This document shows, in pieces, positions 8,565 to 17,870 of a stretch of 39,441 bases of DNA (position 1 is its first letter; each line of letters opens with the position of its first letter). Source of the stretch: an uncultured Eubacteriales bacterium (lineage in GTDB: Bacteria > Bacillota > Clostridia > Oscillospirales > Acutalibacteraceae); the NCBI GenBank assembly GCA_958417225.1, contig CATZCM010000013.1:1-39441 (forward strand). Direction: 5' to 3'. Both the position numbers and the translations under genes were made by a program. Below the pieces are notes generated by a model. It made no database searches. It saw nothing but the letters and a program-made list of their open reading frames with translations, and was not told the DNA's origin.

Positions 8565-11500
8565 CTAATTATTCACATAAGCAATATTTTCATTTCCAAG
8601 TCTATTTTTAAGTTCTCTTAAAAGCACATCGTTCATTTGTACCCAAGACTGTCTTGGACTTAAAACCAGCTCTTTTTTTTCTTCGACATAAAAATAAACA
8701 GGAGTTCTTCCTTCATCAAATATATCAAGTAAAACTTTGGCTTGTTTGTATTTATCACATTCTAAATTTTCTACTTTTATATATAACCCCGGTCGATTTG
8801 ACTTTCTACTCTGGGGTTTTGGTTTTTCATCAATTTCAGTTGGTGCTTCACACATAGATTCACATATAAGCTTCGGTGATTCATCCTCTCGTGCGGATAT
8901 TCTTGCACAAACCTGAACCACTACACCATCTTTTAAAAGTCCAGAAGAATTCCTCAATACATCTGAAAAAACAAACATCTCTATACTTCCGTACATATCC
9001 TCCAAAATAACATTACACATAGAATTATTATTTTTTGTCGTTCTAAGCTTCGTTGACGTAATGACTGCAATTAAATCCACCTTATCACCATCACGGTACT
9101 TTTTAACATTCTCTCCTATTTCGTGTAAATCTTGAATTGTTGCGTAATTTCCCTTTTTGATAACATTTGAATATGCAAGAATAGGGTGACCTGACATATA
9201 TATCCCTGTAGAATCCTTTTCCATAAAAAGCAACTCACTAACAGAAAATTCTTTTACCTGGGGGACATCAATAGGACAAACATCCGCACTCTCCTCAGAC
9301 CCACCTGCAGAAAAAAAACTAAGTTGACCTTCAAGATTTTTGCGTTTACTAGCACAGATGCTATCAAGTAAGCTATCTGATATTGTAAGCATTTGTCTTC
9401 TATTCAAGTCAAGGCCATCCAATGCCCCACCCTTTATCAAACTTTGAAGCGCCCTTTTATTCATATCCTTTCCTGACATTCTATTACAAAAATCGTAAAA
9501 TGTCTTAAAAGTCATTTTATCTCTTTGTTTTTTTATAGCACTTATAAGATTCTTTCCTATCCCTTTAATTGCAATCAAACCTATACGAATATTATTACCA
9601 TCAAAAGTGAACTGATACTCCCCATCGTTCACGCTCGGTGGAAGAACCTTTAACCCAAGTCTTGTGCATTCTGCTACATACATTGGAAATTTTGAATGAT
9701 TTCCACTTGACAATACTCCAGTCAACATTGCAGCCATATATTCACCAGGATACTTACACTTCAACCAAGCGGTACGATATGATATTAAAGCATACGCTGC
9801 AGCATGGGACTTATTGAAAGCATACGAAGCAAAACTGTACATTTCATCATAAATCTTATTTGCAATCGATTCAGAAACCCCCCTGCGTATACATCCGTCA
9901 ACTTCTATTTGCCCGTCTTCAGACACTAATCCATAAATAAAAATTTCACGTTCTTTTTGCATAACATCAGCTTTTTTCTTGGACATTGCACGCCTAACTA
10001 TATCTGCACGCCCCAATGAATACCCCGCTAGCGTCCTAAAAATCTGCATTACTTGCTCCTGATAAATTATACACCCATACGTCACGTCCAAAATATCTTT
10101 AAGTAATGGATGCATATACTTGATATTTTGAGGATTATGACGATTTTCTATGTATCTCGGTATAGAGTTCATAGGGCCGGGCCGATACAGTGAAATAACT
10201 GATATCAAATCCTCTATTGAATTAGGTTTCAATTGCATGAGAACACTCTTTATCCCACCCGATTCAAACTGAAAGACACCCTCTGTCAATCCATCAGAAT
10301 AAAGTTTAAATACATCTGCATCTTCAAGACTTATATTGTCCACTGAAAAACTCGGATTATTTTTCTGAATCATTTTTTCTGTATCACTTATCACCGTTAG
10401 ATTTCGAAGTCCTAAAAAGTCCATTTTCAAAAGCCCTAATTCATCTAACGTAGTCATAGTATATTGTGTTACTACAGCATCGTCATTAGTAGAAAGCGGA
10501 ACATACGAATCAACGGGATCTTTCGTGATCACAACCCCGGCTGCATGTGTTGATGTGTGTCTTGGCATTCCTTCAAGTTTCATTGCCATATCAAGCAATT
10601 CTCGAATTTGCCAATTTTCTGCATACATTTGATTTAACTGAGGTGATTGCTCAATAGCCTTTTCTAATGTTATTCCAAGATCAGTTGGTACCGCCTTTGC
10701 AACAGAGTCCACTACTGCATACGCAATGCCCATTACTCTCCCAACGTCACGTATTGCTGCTTTTGCCGCCATCGTTCCAAACGTAACAATCTGAGCTACA
10801 TGATCTGCTCCATATTTCCTTATAACATATTCTATAACCTCGTGCCTTCGTACATAGCAAAAATCAATGTCAAAGTCTGGCATACTAACACGCTCGGGAT
10901 TTAAAAATCTTTCAAACAATAACCCGTATTTTATTGGATCTATTCCAGTAATCCCAATGCAATACGCCGCCAAACTTCCTGCTCCAGACCCTCTTCCTGG
11001 ACCTACAGGTATACCACACGACTTTGCGTGCTGGACAAAATCATTCACAATCAAGTAATAGTCAACGTAACCCATCGAATTTATCGTCTCAAGCTCATAT
11101 TCAAGTCTTGACACAAGTTCCTGTTCAGGGTTAGACCCATAAATTTTTTGTAACCCAATAAAGCACTGTTCTTTAAAGTACTCAAAATGATCTTGACCTC
11201 CCGGAATTTCAAAATGAGGAAGTTTTGTTTTCCCAAATTCAAAATCAAAATTACAATCATCAGCTATCTTAACCGTATTATCACAAGCTTGTCCATAATT
11301 CGGAAAAAGTTCTCTCATTTCGGACTCATCCTTAACGTAAAACTCAGTTGTTGGAAATTCCATTTTATTTTCATCATTCAATGTATGACCAGTTTGCAAA
11401 CAAAGCAAAACTTTATGCATATTATTGTCATCACGGTTTATATAGTGACAATCATTCGTAGCAACCAGTGGAATACCAGTTTCTTCAGAAATCCTTACTA

Positions 11501-12071
11501 ATTGTGGGATCAAGCGTTTTTGCTCCGGTATACCATGGTCTTGCAATTCAATGTAAAAGTTTCCTCTCCCGAACAAATTATCGTAAAACTTAGCCCGATC
11601 TAGAGCCTTTTCGAATTCCCCCGCAGAAAGAAATCTTGGAATTTCTCCTGCAAGGCAAGCCGATAACGCAATAAGGCCATCACAATGTTTTTCTAAAAGT
11701 TCATGATCTATCCGCGGTTTTCGATAAAAACCATCTATCCATGAAGTTGATACCATTTTAACTAAATTGTTGTATCCTACATTATTTTTGCATAGTAACA
11801 CCAAATGATTATTAGTTGAATCTATCCCATGAATTTTATCAGTAAGCTTTCTTGAAGCTACATACACTTCACACCCTATAATAGGTTTTATTCCCTGTTT
11901 TTTCGCTTCCTTGTAAAAATCAACTGCCCCATACATTACCCCATGATCCGTTATTGCAACTGATGTTTGTCCAAGTTCCTTTACACGTTTTACTAAGTCC
12001 TTTATTTTGCACGCCCCATCAAGCAAGCTATATTCGCTATGCACATGAAGATGCACAAAATTTTGATTCAT
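8565..12071 (-). CDS. dnaE: DNA polymerase III alpha subunit DnaE
   Basis: Replicative polymerase subunit of about 1168 residues. The order is: N-terminal PHP domain (HLHVHSEYSLLDGACKIKD), palm with GPGRGSGAGSLAAYCIGI and the catalytic Asp cluster PDFDIDFC, fingers (YRPGPMNSIPRYIENR, YQEQVMQI, MSKKKADVM, FNKSHAAAYA), helix-hairpin-helix (IAIKGIGKNLI) and an OB-fold near the end (VDLIAVITSTKLRT). This is DnaE, not PolC, since no internal exonuclease domain is present. I chose the ATG at 12071, which has AAGGAGATGA upstream; the in-frame extension to 12134 overlaps the promoter. The downstream glycosyltransferase and papain-like genes follow closely; that is an unusual partnership. Confidence 0.97.
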   Translation of the reverse strand: MNQNFVHLHVHSEYSLLDGACKIKDLVKRVKELGQTSVAITDHGVMYGAVDFYKEAKKQGIKPIIGCEVYVASRKLTDKIHGIDSTNNHLVLLCKNNVGYNNLVKMVSTSWIDGFYRKPRIDHELLEKHCDGLIALSACLAGEIPRFLSAGEFEKALDRAKFYDNLFGRGNFYIELQDHGIPEQKRLIPQLVRISEETGIPLVATNDCHYINRDDNNMHKVLLCLQTGHTLNDENKMEFPTTEFYVKDESEMRELFPNYGQACDNTVKIADDCNFDFEFGKTKLPHFEIPGGQDHFEYFKEQCFIGLQKIYGSNPEQELVSRLEYELETINSMGYVDYYLIVNDFVQHAKSCGIPVGPGRGSGAGSLAAYCIGITGIDPIKYGLLFERFLNPERVSMPDFDIDFCYVRRHEVIEYVIRKYGADHVAQIVTFGTMAAKAAIRDVGRVMGIAYAVVDSVAKAVPTDLGITLEKAIEQSPQLNQMYAENWQIRELLDMAMKLEGMPRHTSTHAAGVVITKDPVDSYVPLSTNDDAVVTQYTMTTLDELGLLKMDFLGLRNLTVISDTEKMIQKNNPSFSVDNISLEDADVFKLYSDGLTEGVFQFESGGIKSVLMQLKPNSIEDLISVISLYRPGPMNSIPRYIENRHNPQNIKYMHPLLKDILDVTYGCIIYQEQVMQIFRTLAGYSLGRADIVRRAMSKKKADVMQKEREIFIYGLVSEDGQIEVDGCIRRGVSESIANKIYDEMYSFASYAFNKSHAAAYALISYRTAWLKCKYPGEYMAAMLTGVLSSGNHSKFPMYVAECTRLGLKVLPPSVNDGEYQFTFDGNNIRIGLIAIKGIGKNLISAIKKQRDKMTFKTFYDFCNRMSGKDMNKRALQSLIKGGALDGLDLNRRQMLTISDSLLDSICASKRKNLEGQLSFFSAGGSEESADVCPIDVPQVKEFSVSELLFMEKDSTGIYMSGHPILAYSNVIKKGNYATIQDLHEIGENVKKYRDGDKVDLIAVITSTKLRTTKNNNSMCNVILEDMYGSIEMFVFSDVLRNSSGLLKDGVVVQVCARISAREDESPKLICESMCEAPTEIDEKPKPQSRKSNRPGLYIKVENLECDKYKQAKVLLDIFDEGRTPVYFYVEEKKELVLSPRQSWVQMNDVLLRELKNRLGNENIAYVNN

Positions 12072-12105
12072 TTTTTTATCATCTCCTTTTTGAAAATCTT
12101 CTATT

Positions 12106-12134
12106 ATTATATCATATAATGTTCTAGTATGCAA
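12106..12134 (-). promoter_or_regulatory. SigA-type promoter of dnaE
   Basis: On the minus strand TTGCAT (12129-12134) and TATAAT (12106-12111) are separated by exactly 17 bases and lie about 35 bases upstream of the dnaE start. It excludes the longer dnaE reading frame as translated product. Confidence 0.75.
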
Positions 12135-12174
12135 AAAATTTCCTATTTATGGAACTAAATCAATTTAACTTCAC

Positions 12175-12203
12175 TTGAAAAAAAAATATAATTGAGTTAT
12201 AAT
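12175..12203 (+). promoter_or_regulatory. SigA-type promoter of dut
   Basis: TTGAAA (12175-12180) and TATAAT (12198-12203) with a 17-base spacer, 42 bases before the dut start. It diverges from the dnaE promoter, so both genes of DNA metabolism share this 175-base region. Confidence 0.75.
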
Positions 12204-12245
12204 AAAGCATGTTAGTTTCTCAAAATTATAGAAAGGAAATTTATT

Positions 12246-12695
12246 ATGATTTCAAAAGCAATTGTCAAATTTACAAAAACAGACGAAAACATAAAAACAC
12301 CATCATATGGTTCAATCTCATCAGCTGGTGCAGACCTCAGTGCTATATGTGATCAAGGAGCCATAACTATCCCAAGCCATGAAACTGTTATGATAAAGAC
12401 CGGAATAAGTGTAGAGCTACCTGAAGGAACTGTTGGGCTTATCTGTGCCCGTAGCGGTATCGCTAAAAATAAATCTCTTGCTCCTGCAAATAAAGTTGGA
12501 GTAATTGACTCAGATTACCGTGGTGAACTCATTGTCGCACTACACAATCATTCTAATTCATCACAAACGATTTCAAATGGCGAACGCATTGCTCAATTAC
12601 TAATTGTCCCTTACATAAAAGCTGATTTCAAAGAAGTAAATTCACTTAGTTGTACTGACCGCGGATGTAACGGTTTCGGTTCCACTGGAAAATAA
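12246..12695 (+). CDS. dut: Deoxyuridine 5'-triphosphate nucleotidohydrolase
   Basis: Hydrolyses dUTP to dUMP and pyrophosphate, keeping uracil out of DNA and feeding thymidylate synthesis. The 149-residue protein has the motifs of trimeric dUTPases in order: SAGADLSA, ARSGIAKNKSLAPANKVGVI, DSDYRGELIVALHNHS, GERIAQLLIVPY and the C-terminal arm RGCNGFGSTGK, which closes over the active site. Length is normal. GAAAGGAAA is the ribosome-binding site. It is divergent from dnaE and appears to be transcribed alone. Confidence 0.95.
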   Translation: MISKAIVKFTKTDENIKTPSYGSISSAGADLSAICDQGAITIPSHETVMIKTGISVELPEGTVGLICARSGIAKNKSLAPANKVGVIDSDYRGELIVALHNHSNSSQTISNGERIAQLLIVPYIKADFKEVNSLSCTDRGCNGFGSTGK

Positions 12696-12712
12696 AAATT
12701 TATTTATTGTTA

Positions 12713-12741
12713 TTGACAAAATTTATTACTACAAGTATAAT
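12713..12741 (+). promoter_or_regulatory. Consensus promoter with a long leader before greA
   Basis: TTGACA (12713-12718), 17 bases, TATAAT (12736-12741): a perfect consensus. The transcript would have a leader of about 190 bases before greA. That leader has small hairpin potential (TTACAT with ATGTAA near 12783-12798; GCG with CGC near 12915) but no structure I can name. Confidence 0.85.
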
Positions 12742-12941
12742 GAAATGATATATGAGAATTCACTTTGGATTTGCAGTATAATTTACATGTTAATGTAACA
12801 AATCCTGATCTTCGCTACTAAACACTATTGTTCAGTAACACCCTTTAATTAATAACATGATTAAATATCCTAGCTTTAATATCTGTGACTTTCGCAGAAT
12901 ACATATTAGTAAGCGCTATACGCGCAAAAGGTGGTATTATA

Positions 12942-13415
12942 ATGGAAAAACAAGTATTATTAACAGACGAAGGACTAAAAAAAATACAAGATGAGCTTGA
13001 TACGCTTAAAACTGTAAAAAGAAAAGAAATTGCTGAAAAAATAAAAGTGGCATTGTCCTTTGGGGACTTATCTGAAAACAGTGAATACGATGAAGCTAAA
13101 AATGAACAAGCTATTATGGAAGCCCGTATCGCTGAAATTGAATCAATTCTAAAAAACGTAAAAGTAATAAACGAAAATGAAATCGACACAAAAACTGTAA
13201 ACGTCGGTTCGAAAGTTAAGATCAAAGACGATGAAACCTCAGAGGAATTTGAATATAAAATCGTAGGTTCAAATGAAGCTGATCCACTTCAAGGCAGAAT
13301 TTCTGATGAATCACCTGTGGGTAAAGCATTGCTCGGACATCATGTAAAGGACAAAGTAGAAATCGAAACCCCCGGTGGTATTGTGAAGTATATAATAATG
13401 AAAATTTCAAAATAA
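12942..13415 (+). CDS. greA: Transcription elongation factor GreA
   Basis: Rescues backtracked RNA polymerase by stimulating transcript cleavage. The 157-residue protein has the N-terminal coiled coil with LTDEGLKKIQDELDTLKTVK and the acidic tip region GDLSENSEYDEAKNEQ, then the C-terminal domain with IVGSNEADPLQGRISDESPV and GKALLGHHVKD. I use the ATG at 12942 with AAAGGTGG upstream rather than the longer frame from 12885. It begins the greA-lysS-PRD operon; the 15-base gap to lysS indicates co-transcription. Confidence 0.95.
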   Translation: MEKQVLLTDEGLKKIQDELDTLKTVKRKEIAEKIKVALSFGDLSENSEYDEAKNEQAIMEARIAEIESILKNVKVINENEIDTKTVNVGSKVKIKDDETSEEFEYKIVGSNEADPLQGRISDESPVGKALLGHHVKDKVEIETPGGIVKYIIMKISK

Positions 13416-13430
13416 TGAAAGGATGATAAT

Positions 13431-14906
13431 ATGAATACACAAGATACTGAATTAAATGAATTATTGCAAATACGTCGCGACAAACTCAAGGCACTCAAAG
13501 AAGAAGGAAAAAATCCTTTCGAAATCACCACTTGTAAAGACAATATTCACGCTAAAACTATCCGCGATAATTTCGAAGAATACGAAAACAAAGACGTCAT
13601 TTTATCCGGTAGAATCATGAGCTGGAGGGATATGGGCAAAGCAGGGTTTATGGACATACAGGATCAAACCGGTAAATTACAGATTTATTTTAAAATAAAC
13701 GACCTTGGTGAAAATTTCTACGAAAACCTATCTAAATGGGATATAGGCGATATTATTTCAGTCGAAGGATTTGTTTTCAAAACAAGGCGCGGTGAAATAT
13801 CTGTCCATGCAAAAAAAATGACACTACTTGCCAAATCATTGCTTCCTTTGCCTGAAAAATTCCACGGTTTAAAAGACACAGACCTTCGCTACAGACAGCG
13901 CTATGTAGATCTCATAATGAATCCTGATGTAAAAGATACATTTATCAAAAGAAGCACCATTATCAAAACTATTCGTAATTACCTTGATTCTCTTGGTTTT
14001 ATTGAAGTGGAAACACCTATACTAAACACTATACCTGGTGGCGCAACTGCCCGACCATTTATTACACATCATAACACACTCGACATCGATATGTATCTTC
14101 GTATTGCTCCGGAGTTATATCTAAAAAGACTTACAGTTGGAGGTATGGAACGTGTATATGAAATTGGCAGACTCTTCCGAAATGAAGGAATGTCCGTAAA
14201 GCATAACCCAGAATTCACTACAATGGAACTTTATCAAGCTTACACTGATTATCATGGAATGATGGATTTGACCGAAAATTTAATAAGTGCGTGTGCTAAC
14301 GCCGTATGCGATTCAAATGAGATCACATACCAAGGTGAAACTGTAAATCTTGCTAAACCATTCAAACGAATCTCTATGATAGACGCTGTAAAAGAAGTTA
14401 CAGGAATAGATTTTGGTGAATTCATCGGAAACACTGAAAAAGCTTTGAAAATCGCAAATGAACTCCACCTTGAAGTAAAAAGCACTGATACTTGGGGAAA
14501 TATTCTAAATACTGTATTTGAAGAAAAGGTAGAAGAAACTTTACTGCAACCAACATTTATCTACGATTATCCTGTAGAAGTATCCCCTCTTACCAAACGA
14601 AAAAAAGAAATCCCCGAACTTGTAGAACGTTTTGAACTGTTTATCACAAGACGTGAACTTGCTAACGCTTACTCCGAACTTAATGATCCTATTGATCAAA
14701 AAGCACGTTTTGAAAAGCAAGTAGAACTTCGCAACGCTGGTGATGAGGAAGCTAATATGATGGATGACGATTACATTACCGCACTTGAATATGGATTACC
14801 ACCGACTGGTGGACTTGGCATTGGAATAGACAGACTCGTAATGTTACTTACTGATAGCAGTTCTATACGGGATGTTTTGTTTTTCCCTACTATGAAACCA
14901 ATGTGA
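13431..14906 (+). CDS. lysS: Lysyl-tRNA synthetase, class II
   Basis: Charges tRNA-Lys in two steps through lysyl-adenylate. The 491-residue protein has the N-terminal OB-fold anticodon-binding domain (VILSGRIMSWRDMGKAGFMD), motif 2 (FRNEGMSVKHNPEFTTMELY), and motif 3 (GLPPTGGLGIGIDRLVMLL), ending FFPTMKPM. VETPILNTIPGGATARPFIT is the active-site entry. AAAGGATG is the ribosome-binding site. The order greA-lysS is common in Firmicutes. No T-box leader precedes it: it is read from the greA promoter. Confidence 0.97.
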   Translation: MNTQDTELNELLQIRRDKLKALKEEGKNPFEITTCKDNIHAKTIRDNFEEYENKDVILSGRIMSWRDMGKAGFMDIQDQTGKLQIYFKINDLGENFYENLSKWDIGDIISVEGFVFKTRRGEISVHAKKMTLLAKSLLPLPEKFHGLKDTDLRYRQRYVDLIMNPDVKDTFIKRSTIIKTIRNYLDSLGFIEVETPILNTIPGGATARPFITHHNTLDIDMYLRIAPELYLKRLTVGGMERVYEIGRLFRNEGMSVKHNPEFTTMELYQAYTDYHGMMDLTENLISACANAVCDSNEITYQGETVNLAKPFKRISMIDAVKEVTGIDFGEFIGNTEKALKIANELHLEVKSTDTWGNILNTVFEEKVEETLLQPTFIYDYPVEVSPLTKRKKEIPELVERFELFITRRELANAYSELNDPIDQKARFEKQVELRNAGDEEANMMDDDYITALEYGLPPTGGLGIGIDRLVMLLTDSSSIRDVLFFPTMKPM

Positions 14907-14926
14907 TTAAAGGAGGTAATATATAA

Positions 14927-15304
14927 TTGGTTAACTCAGCAAATCCGATAGGGCCAAATGCATTAAACCCTCAAGAAGGTCTCGTTTTCATATCCACTAT
15001 CCTCGATATCTTCAAAAAATGTTTTAATACGGAAATTCATTACCATAAACCAAGTAATGAAATGTTTTTGAATCACATACAGTTGTTGTCTCAACGAATG
15101 CTTCATGATGAAATTTACGACGATCCAAATGACACCGTTATGTACAACAACCTCAAAAAAACATATACTGATGCAGACAATTGCGTAGAACAAATAGTAA
15201 ATTCAATATATAAAAAATATAATTATCCACTTAGCAATACCGAAAAATTATACCTTATCGTGCACATACAAAACGTGCTCAATGATAGACCAAAAAACGA
15301 TTAA
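14927..15304 (+). CDS. Stand-alone PRD-domain protein
   Basis: A 125-residue protein resembling a single PTS-regulation domain as in BglG/LicT antiterminators: HIQLLSQRML and LSNTEKLYLIVHIQNVL match the two His-bearing parts of the PRD fold. In full regulators these His residues are phosphorylated by PTS proteins. Here no RNA-binding (CAT) domain, helix-turn-helix or EIIA part is present. The start is TTG at 14927 with AGGAGG 10 bases before it. It is 20 bases after lysS and is closed by a terminator, so it belongs to the greA-lysS transcript. Its function is unknown. Confidence 0.7.
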   Translation: MVNSANPIGPNALNPQEGLVFISTILDIFKKCFNTEIHYHKPSNEMFLNHIQLLSQRMLHDEIYDDPNDTVMYNNLKKTYTDADNCVEQIVNSIYKKYNYPLSNTEKLYLIVHIQNVLNDRPKND

Positions 15305-15312
15305 TCTGAAAG

Positions 15313-15351
15313 TCAACCTCCTTTTCGATAAACTAAGGATGGTTGATTTTT
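15313..15351 (+). terminator. Rho-independent terminator of greA-lysS-PRD
   Basis: TCAACC-TCCTT (15313-15323) pairs with AAGGATGGTTGA (15335-15346) with one bulge, followed by five T. It lies 9 bases after the PRD gene stop. Confidence 0.8.
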
Positions 15352-15406
15352 CACAGTAAATTTGCAAAAAATAAATATACCTTTAATAGGAGAAAGGCCA
15401 TTAAAT

Positions 15407-16414
15407 ATGTCTAAAATTAATTATATAGCAAGAGTACTTACAGGAGTACGGTTTAAAAAATTAAATAAAATGCTTGAAACCGTAAAAGAAAAAAGCGGAC
15501 ACAGTAAAATACGAACATTTTGCGATATAATGTGGTGTGCTGTGCGATATGGAGCAGGATATTATGATTATGTGATGTTTGGATTTTATGACATGAACTC
15601 ATCCCAACGTGATACGTACCTCACCAGGGTAAGAAATAAAAAGGTTTGCGATATTATGAATGACGACACATATTCAGACGAATTTGACGATAAAATCAGG
15701 TTTAATAAACGATTTGAAAAATACCTTCATCGTAAAACACTTGATGCTTCAGAAGCCTCAATCCAACAAATTACGGATTTTCTTGACGGACAAGAATACA
15801 TCTTTGCAAAAATGAATCACGGATCTTGTGGCAATGGAATTGAAAAACTAAAGGTATCGGACTTTTCAACACCAGATGACCTCTTAAACTATGTAAAGAA
15901 AAAAAACATTGTCGTACTGGAACATGTCATTACACAACATCCCGATATGGCAAAACTTAACAACTCATCTGTAAACACCCTACGAATCGTTACAGATAGA
16001 ATTGGCGACAATGTGCATATAGCTTATATAACCGTTAAAATTGGTCGTGCCGGTAGTTTTTGTGACAATTCCGGGCAAGGTGGTGTATTGTGCCGGGTTG
16101 ACCCACAAAGTGGAAAAATTTGCTCTGTCGCTACCGATGATTACTTCAATATATTTGAGGCACATCCCGATACTAAGATTAAATTCAAGGGGTACCAGCT
16201 ACCAATGGTAAAAGATGCTATAACCCTTGCAAAAGAAACTGCCAAAGTTGTTCCTCAAATACACCATGTCGGATGGGATATCGCTATCACGCCCGACGGT
16301 CCTGTAATCATCGAAGGAAATGACTATCCTGGAACTGATTTGTGTCAGTTAGCTCCTCATCATCCCGAAAAAACAGGGTTATGGCCATACTACAAAAAAT
16401 TACTTAAATTATAA
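15407..16414 (+). CDS. Sugar-transfer-associated ATP-grasp protein
   Basis: About 335 residues with the pattern of the ATPgrasp_ST family (PF14397), often found with surface-sugar genes. Features: FAKMNHGSCGNGIEKL (ATP-binding glycine loop region), NIVVLEHVITQHP, NTLRIVTDR, GRAGSFCDNSGQGGVLCRVD and the metal site region VGWDIAITPDGPVIIEGND. Proteins of this fold ligate an acid to an amine or thiol with ATP. I chose the ATG at 15407 with AAAGG 8 bases upstream; the in-frame TTG at 15362 has no site. It sits just before murT-gatD; a role in cell envelope building is inferred. Confidence 0.8.
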   Translation: MSKINYIARVLTGVRFKKLNKMLETVKEKSGHSKIRTFCDIMWCAVRYGAGYYDYVMFGFYDMNSSQRDTYLTRVRNKKVCDIMNDDTYSDEFDDKIRFNKRFEKYLHRKTLDASEASIQQITDFLDGQEYIFAKMNHGSCGNGIEKLKVSDFSTPDDLLNYVKKKNIVVLEHVITQHPDMAKLNNSSVNTLRIVTDRIGDNVHIAYITVKIGRAGSFCDNSGQGGVLCRVDPQSGKICSVATDDYFNIFEAHPDTKIKFKGYQLPMVKDAITLAKETAKVVPQIHHVGWDIAITPDGPVIIEGNDYPGTDLCQLAPHHPEKTGLWPYYKKLLKL

Positions 16415-16457
16415 ATTATGAATAACTTAACATCAGAAAGGAGAAATCACCTTATAT

Positions 16458-17870
16458 ATGATGAAACTTCGATTTTTTTTAGCTTTATGGGCTGCCAAGA
16501 TTTCTATTGTTGTACTTGAAATCACCCGACACAACGGTACGCAACTACCAGGAAGAATTGCTTTTAAAATCTGCCCCTACTTCTTAAAATACGTAGAAAA
16601 ACCAGATACAATACTTGCTATCACTGGAACAAACGGAAAAACAACCGTTAGCAACATGATAATAGATATACTTGAAAAAAAAGGTAAACGCATACTAAAC
16701 AACCGCTCAGGCTCTAACATAAAAGATGGTATCGCAACTGCATTTATTAGAAAAAGCAATCTTATGGGACATATACACAAATGCGACATTGCCGTACTCG
16801 AAGTGGACGAACGCTCATCCACACGTATATATCCATTTATAGAACCAAATTACATAGTAATAACTAATTTATTCCGTGACTCCATAATGAGAAACGCACA
16901 CCCAGAATACATAGCAAACATACTTACTAAATCAATCCCACCTAAATCAAAACTAATACTAAATGCTGATGATTTGATATCATGTGAAGTTGCACCATCA
17001 AATAACCGAGTTTACTTTGGATTAGAGTTAGGTGATAACTCTAATCAACCTACTGCTAATCCTATAAAATGTGAAAATCTCTTAAACGATGTAAGAATTT
17101 GTCCAAGATGTAATGGCAAGCTGAATTATACATACAGGCTATATCATCATATTGGACGAGCTACTTGTGAAAATTGTGGTTTTTCCTCACCTAAACCAAA
17201 ATACCTGGCAAGTGACATTGATATTAAAAATAAAACTATGATCATATCAGAGCAAAATAAAAATCCCGTATCTTGCAATTTAATTGCAGATAGCTACTTT
17301 AACATATACAACATATTAACTACAATTGCAACACTTCGCGAACTTAATCTAACATATGAAGAAATTATCCCAGAAGTAGAACAACTATCAATAGTTTCAT
17401 CACGGCTAAGCCGTGAACAAATTGGTGAAATCGGAATAGTTATGCAGATGTCCAAAGATAAAAACGCATTAGCTTGTAGTCGCAATTTTGACTATATAAG
17501 AAGCTCTCCGGGTAAAAAAGAACTCTTGCTCATGATGAATTGCTTAGGCGTTGCAAAAAACTGGTCGGAAAATCCTTGCTGGATGTACGACACTGACTTT
17601 GAATTTTTAAACAATGACGACATAAGCCATCTTGTATGCGCAGGTGCAAGAGCAAAAGATTACAAACTGCGACTACTTCTCGCGGGCATCCCCGAAGAAA
17701 AGATTTCCGTTGAAGAGGACGAATACAAATCCATAAATTTATTACACCTTACCCCAGGAGAAGATGTGTACTTTTTATACGGCGTAGATGGAATGCCACT
17801 CGCTTTCAGCGTAAAGGAAAAATTAAGAAAAATTCTGTTAGAAAGAGAAGGTACTAAACATGACAGCTGA
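16458..17870 (+). CDS. murT: Lipid II isoglutaminyl synthase, Mur ligase subunit MurT
   Basis: Activates the alpha-carboxyl of D-Glu in lipid II with ATP so that it can be amidated to D-isoglutamine. The 470-residue protein has the Mur-ligase P-loop ITGTNGKTTVSNMI, VLEVDERSS, VITNLFRDSIMR, a Cys4 zinc ribbon (CPRC at about 219 with CENC at about 241) characteristic of MurT, and NPCWMYDTDFEFL, where the conserved Asp of the MurT triad is expected. It has an N-terminal hydrophobic stretch, so it may sit on the membrane. It overlaps gatD by 11 bases, so the two subunits are co-translated. Confidence 0.93.
   Translation: MMKLRFFLALWAAKISIVVLEITRHNGTQLPGRIAFKICPYFLKYVEKPDTILAITGTNGKTTVSNMIIDILEKKGKRILNNRSGSNIKDGIATAFIRKSNLMGHIHKCDIAVLEVDERSSTRIYPFIEPNYIVITNLFRDSIMRNAHPEYIANILTKSIPPKSKLILNADDLISCEVAPSNNRVYFGLELGDNSNQPTANPIKCENLLNDVRICPRCNGKLNYTYRLYHHIGRATCENCGFSSPKPKYLASDIDIKNKTMIISEQNKNPVSCNLIADSYFNIYNILTTIATLRELNLTYEEIIPEVEQLSIVSSRLSREQIGEIGIVMQMSKDKNALACSRNFDYIRSSPGKKELLLMMNCLGVAKNWSENPCWMYDTDFEFLNNDDISHLVCAGARAKDYKLRLLLAGIPEEKISVEEDEYKSINLLHLTPGEDVYFLYGVDGMPLAFSVKEKLRKILLEREGTKHDS

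Noticed and set aside
12742..12941. T-box riboswitch for lysS
   Set aside because: The conserved T-box sequence (TGGNACCGCG-like) and an antiterminator stem are absent, and greA lies between this leader and lysS.
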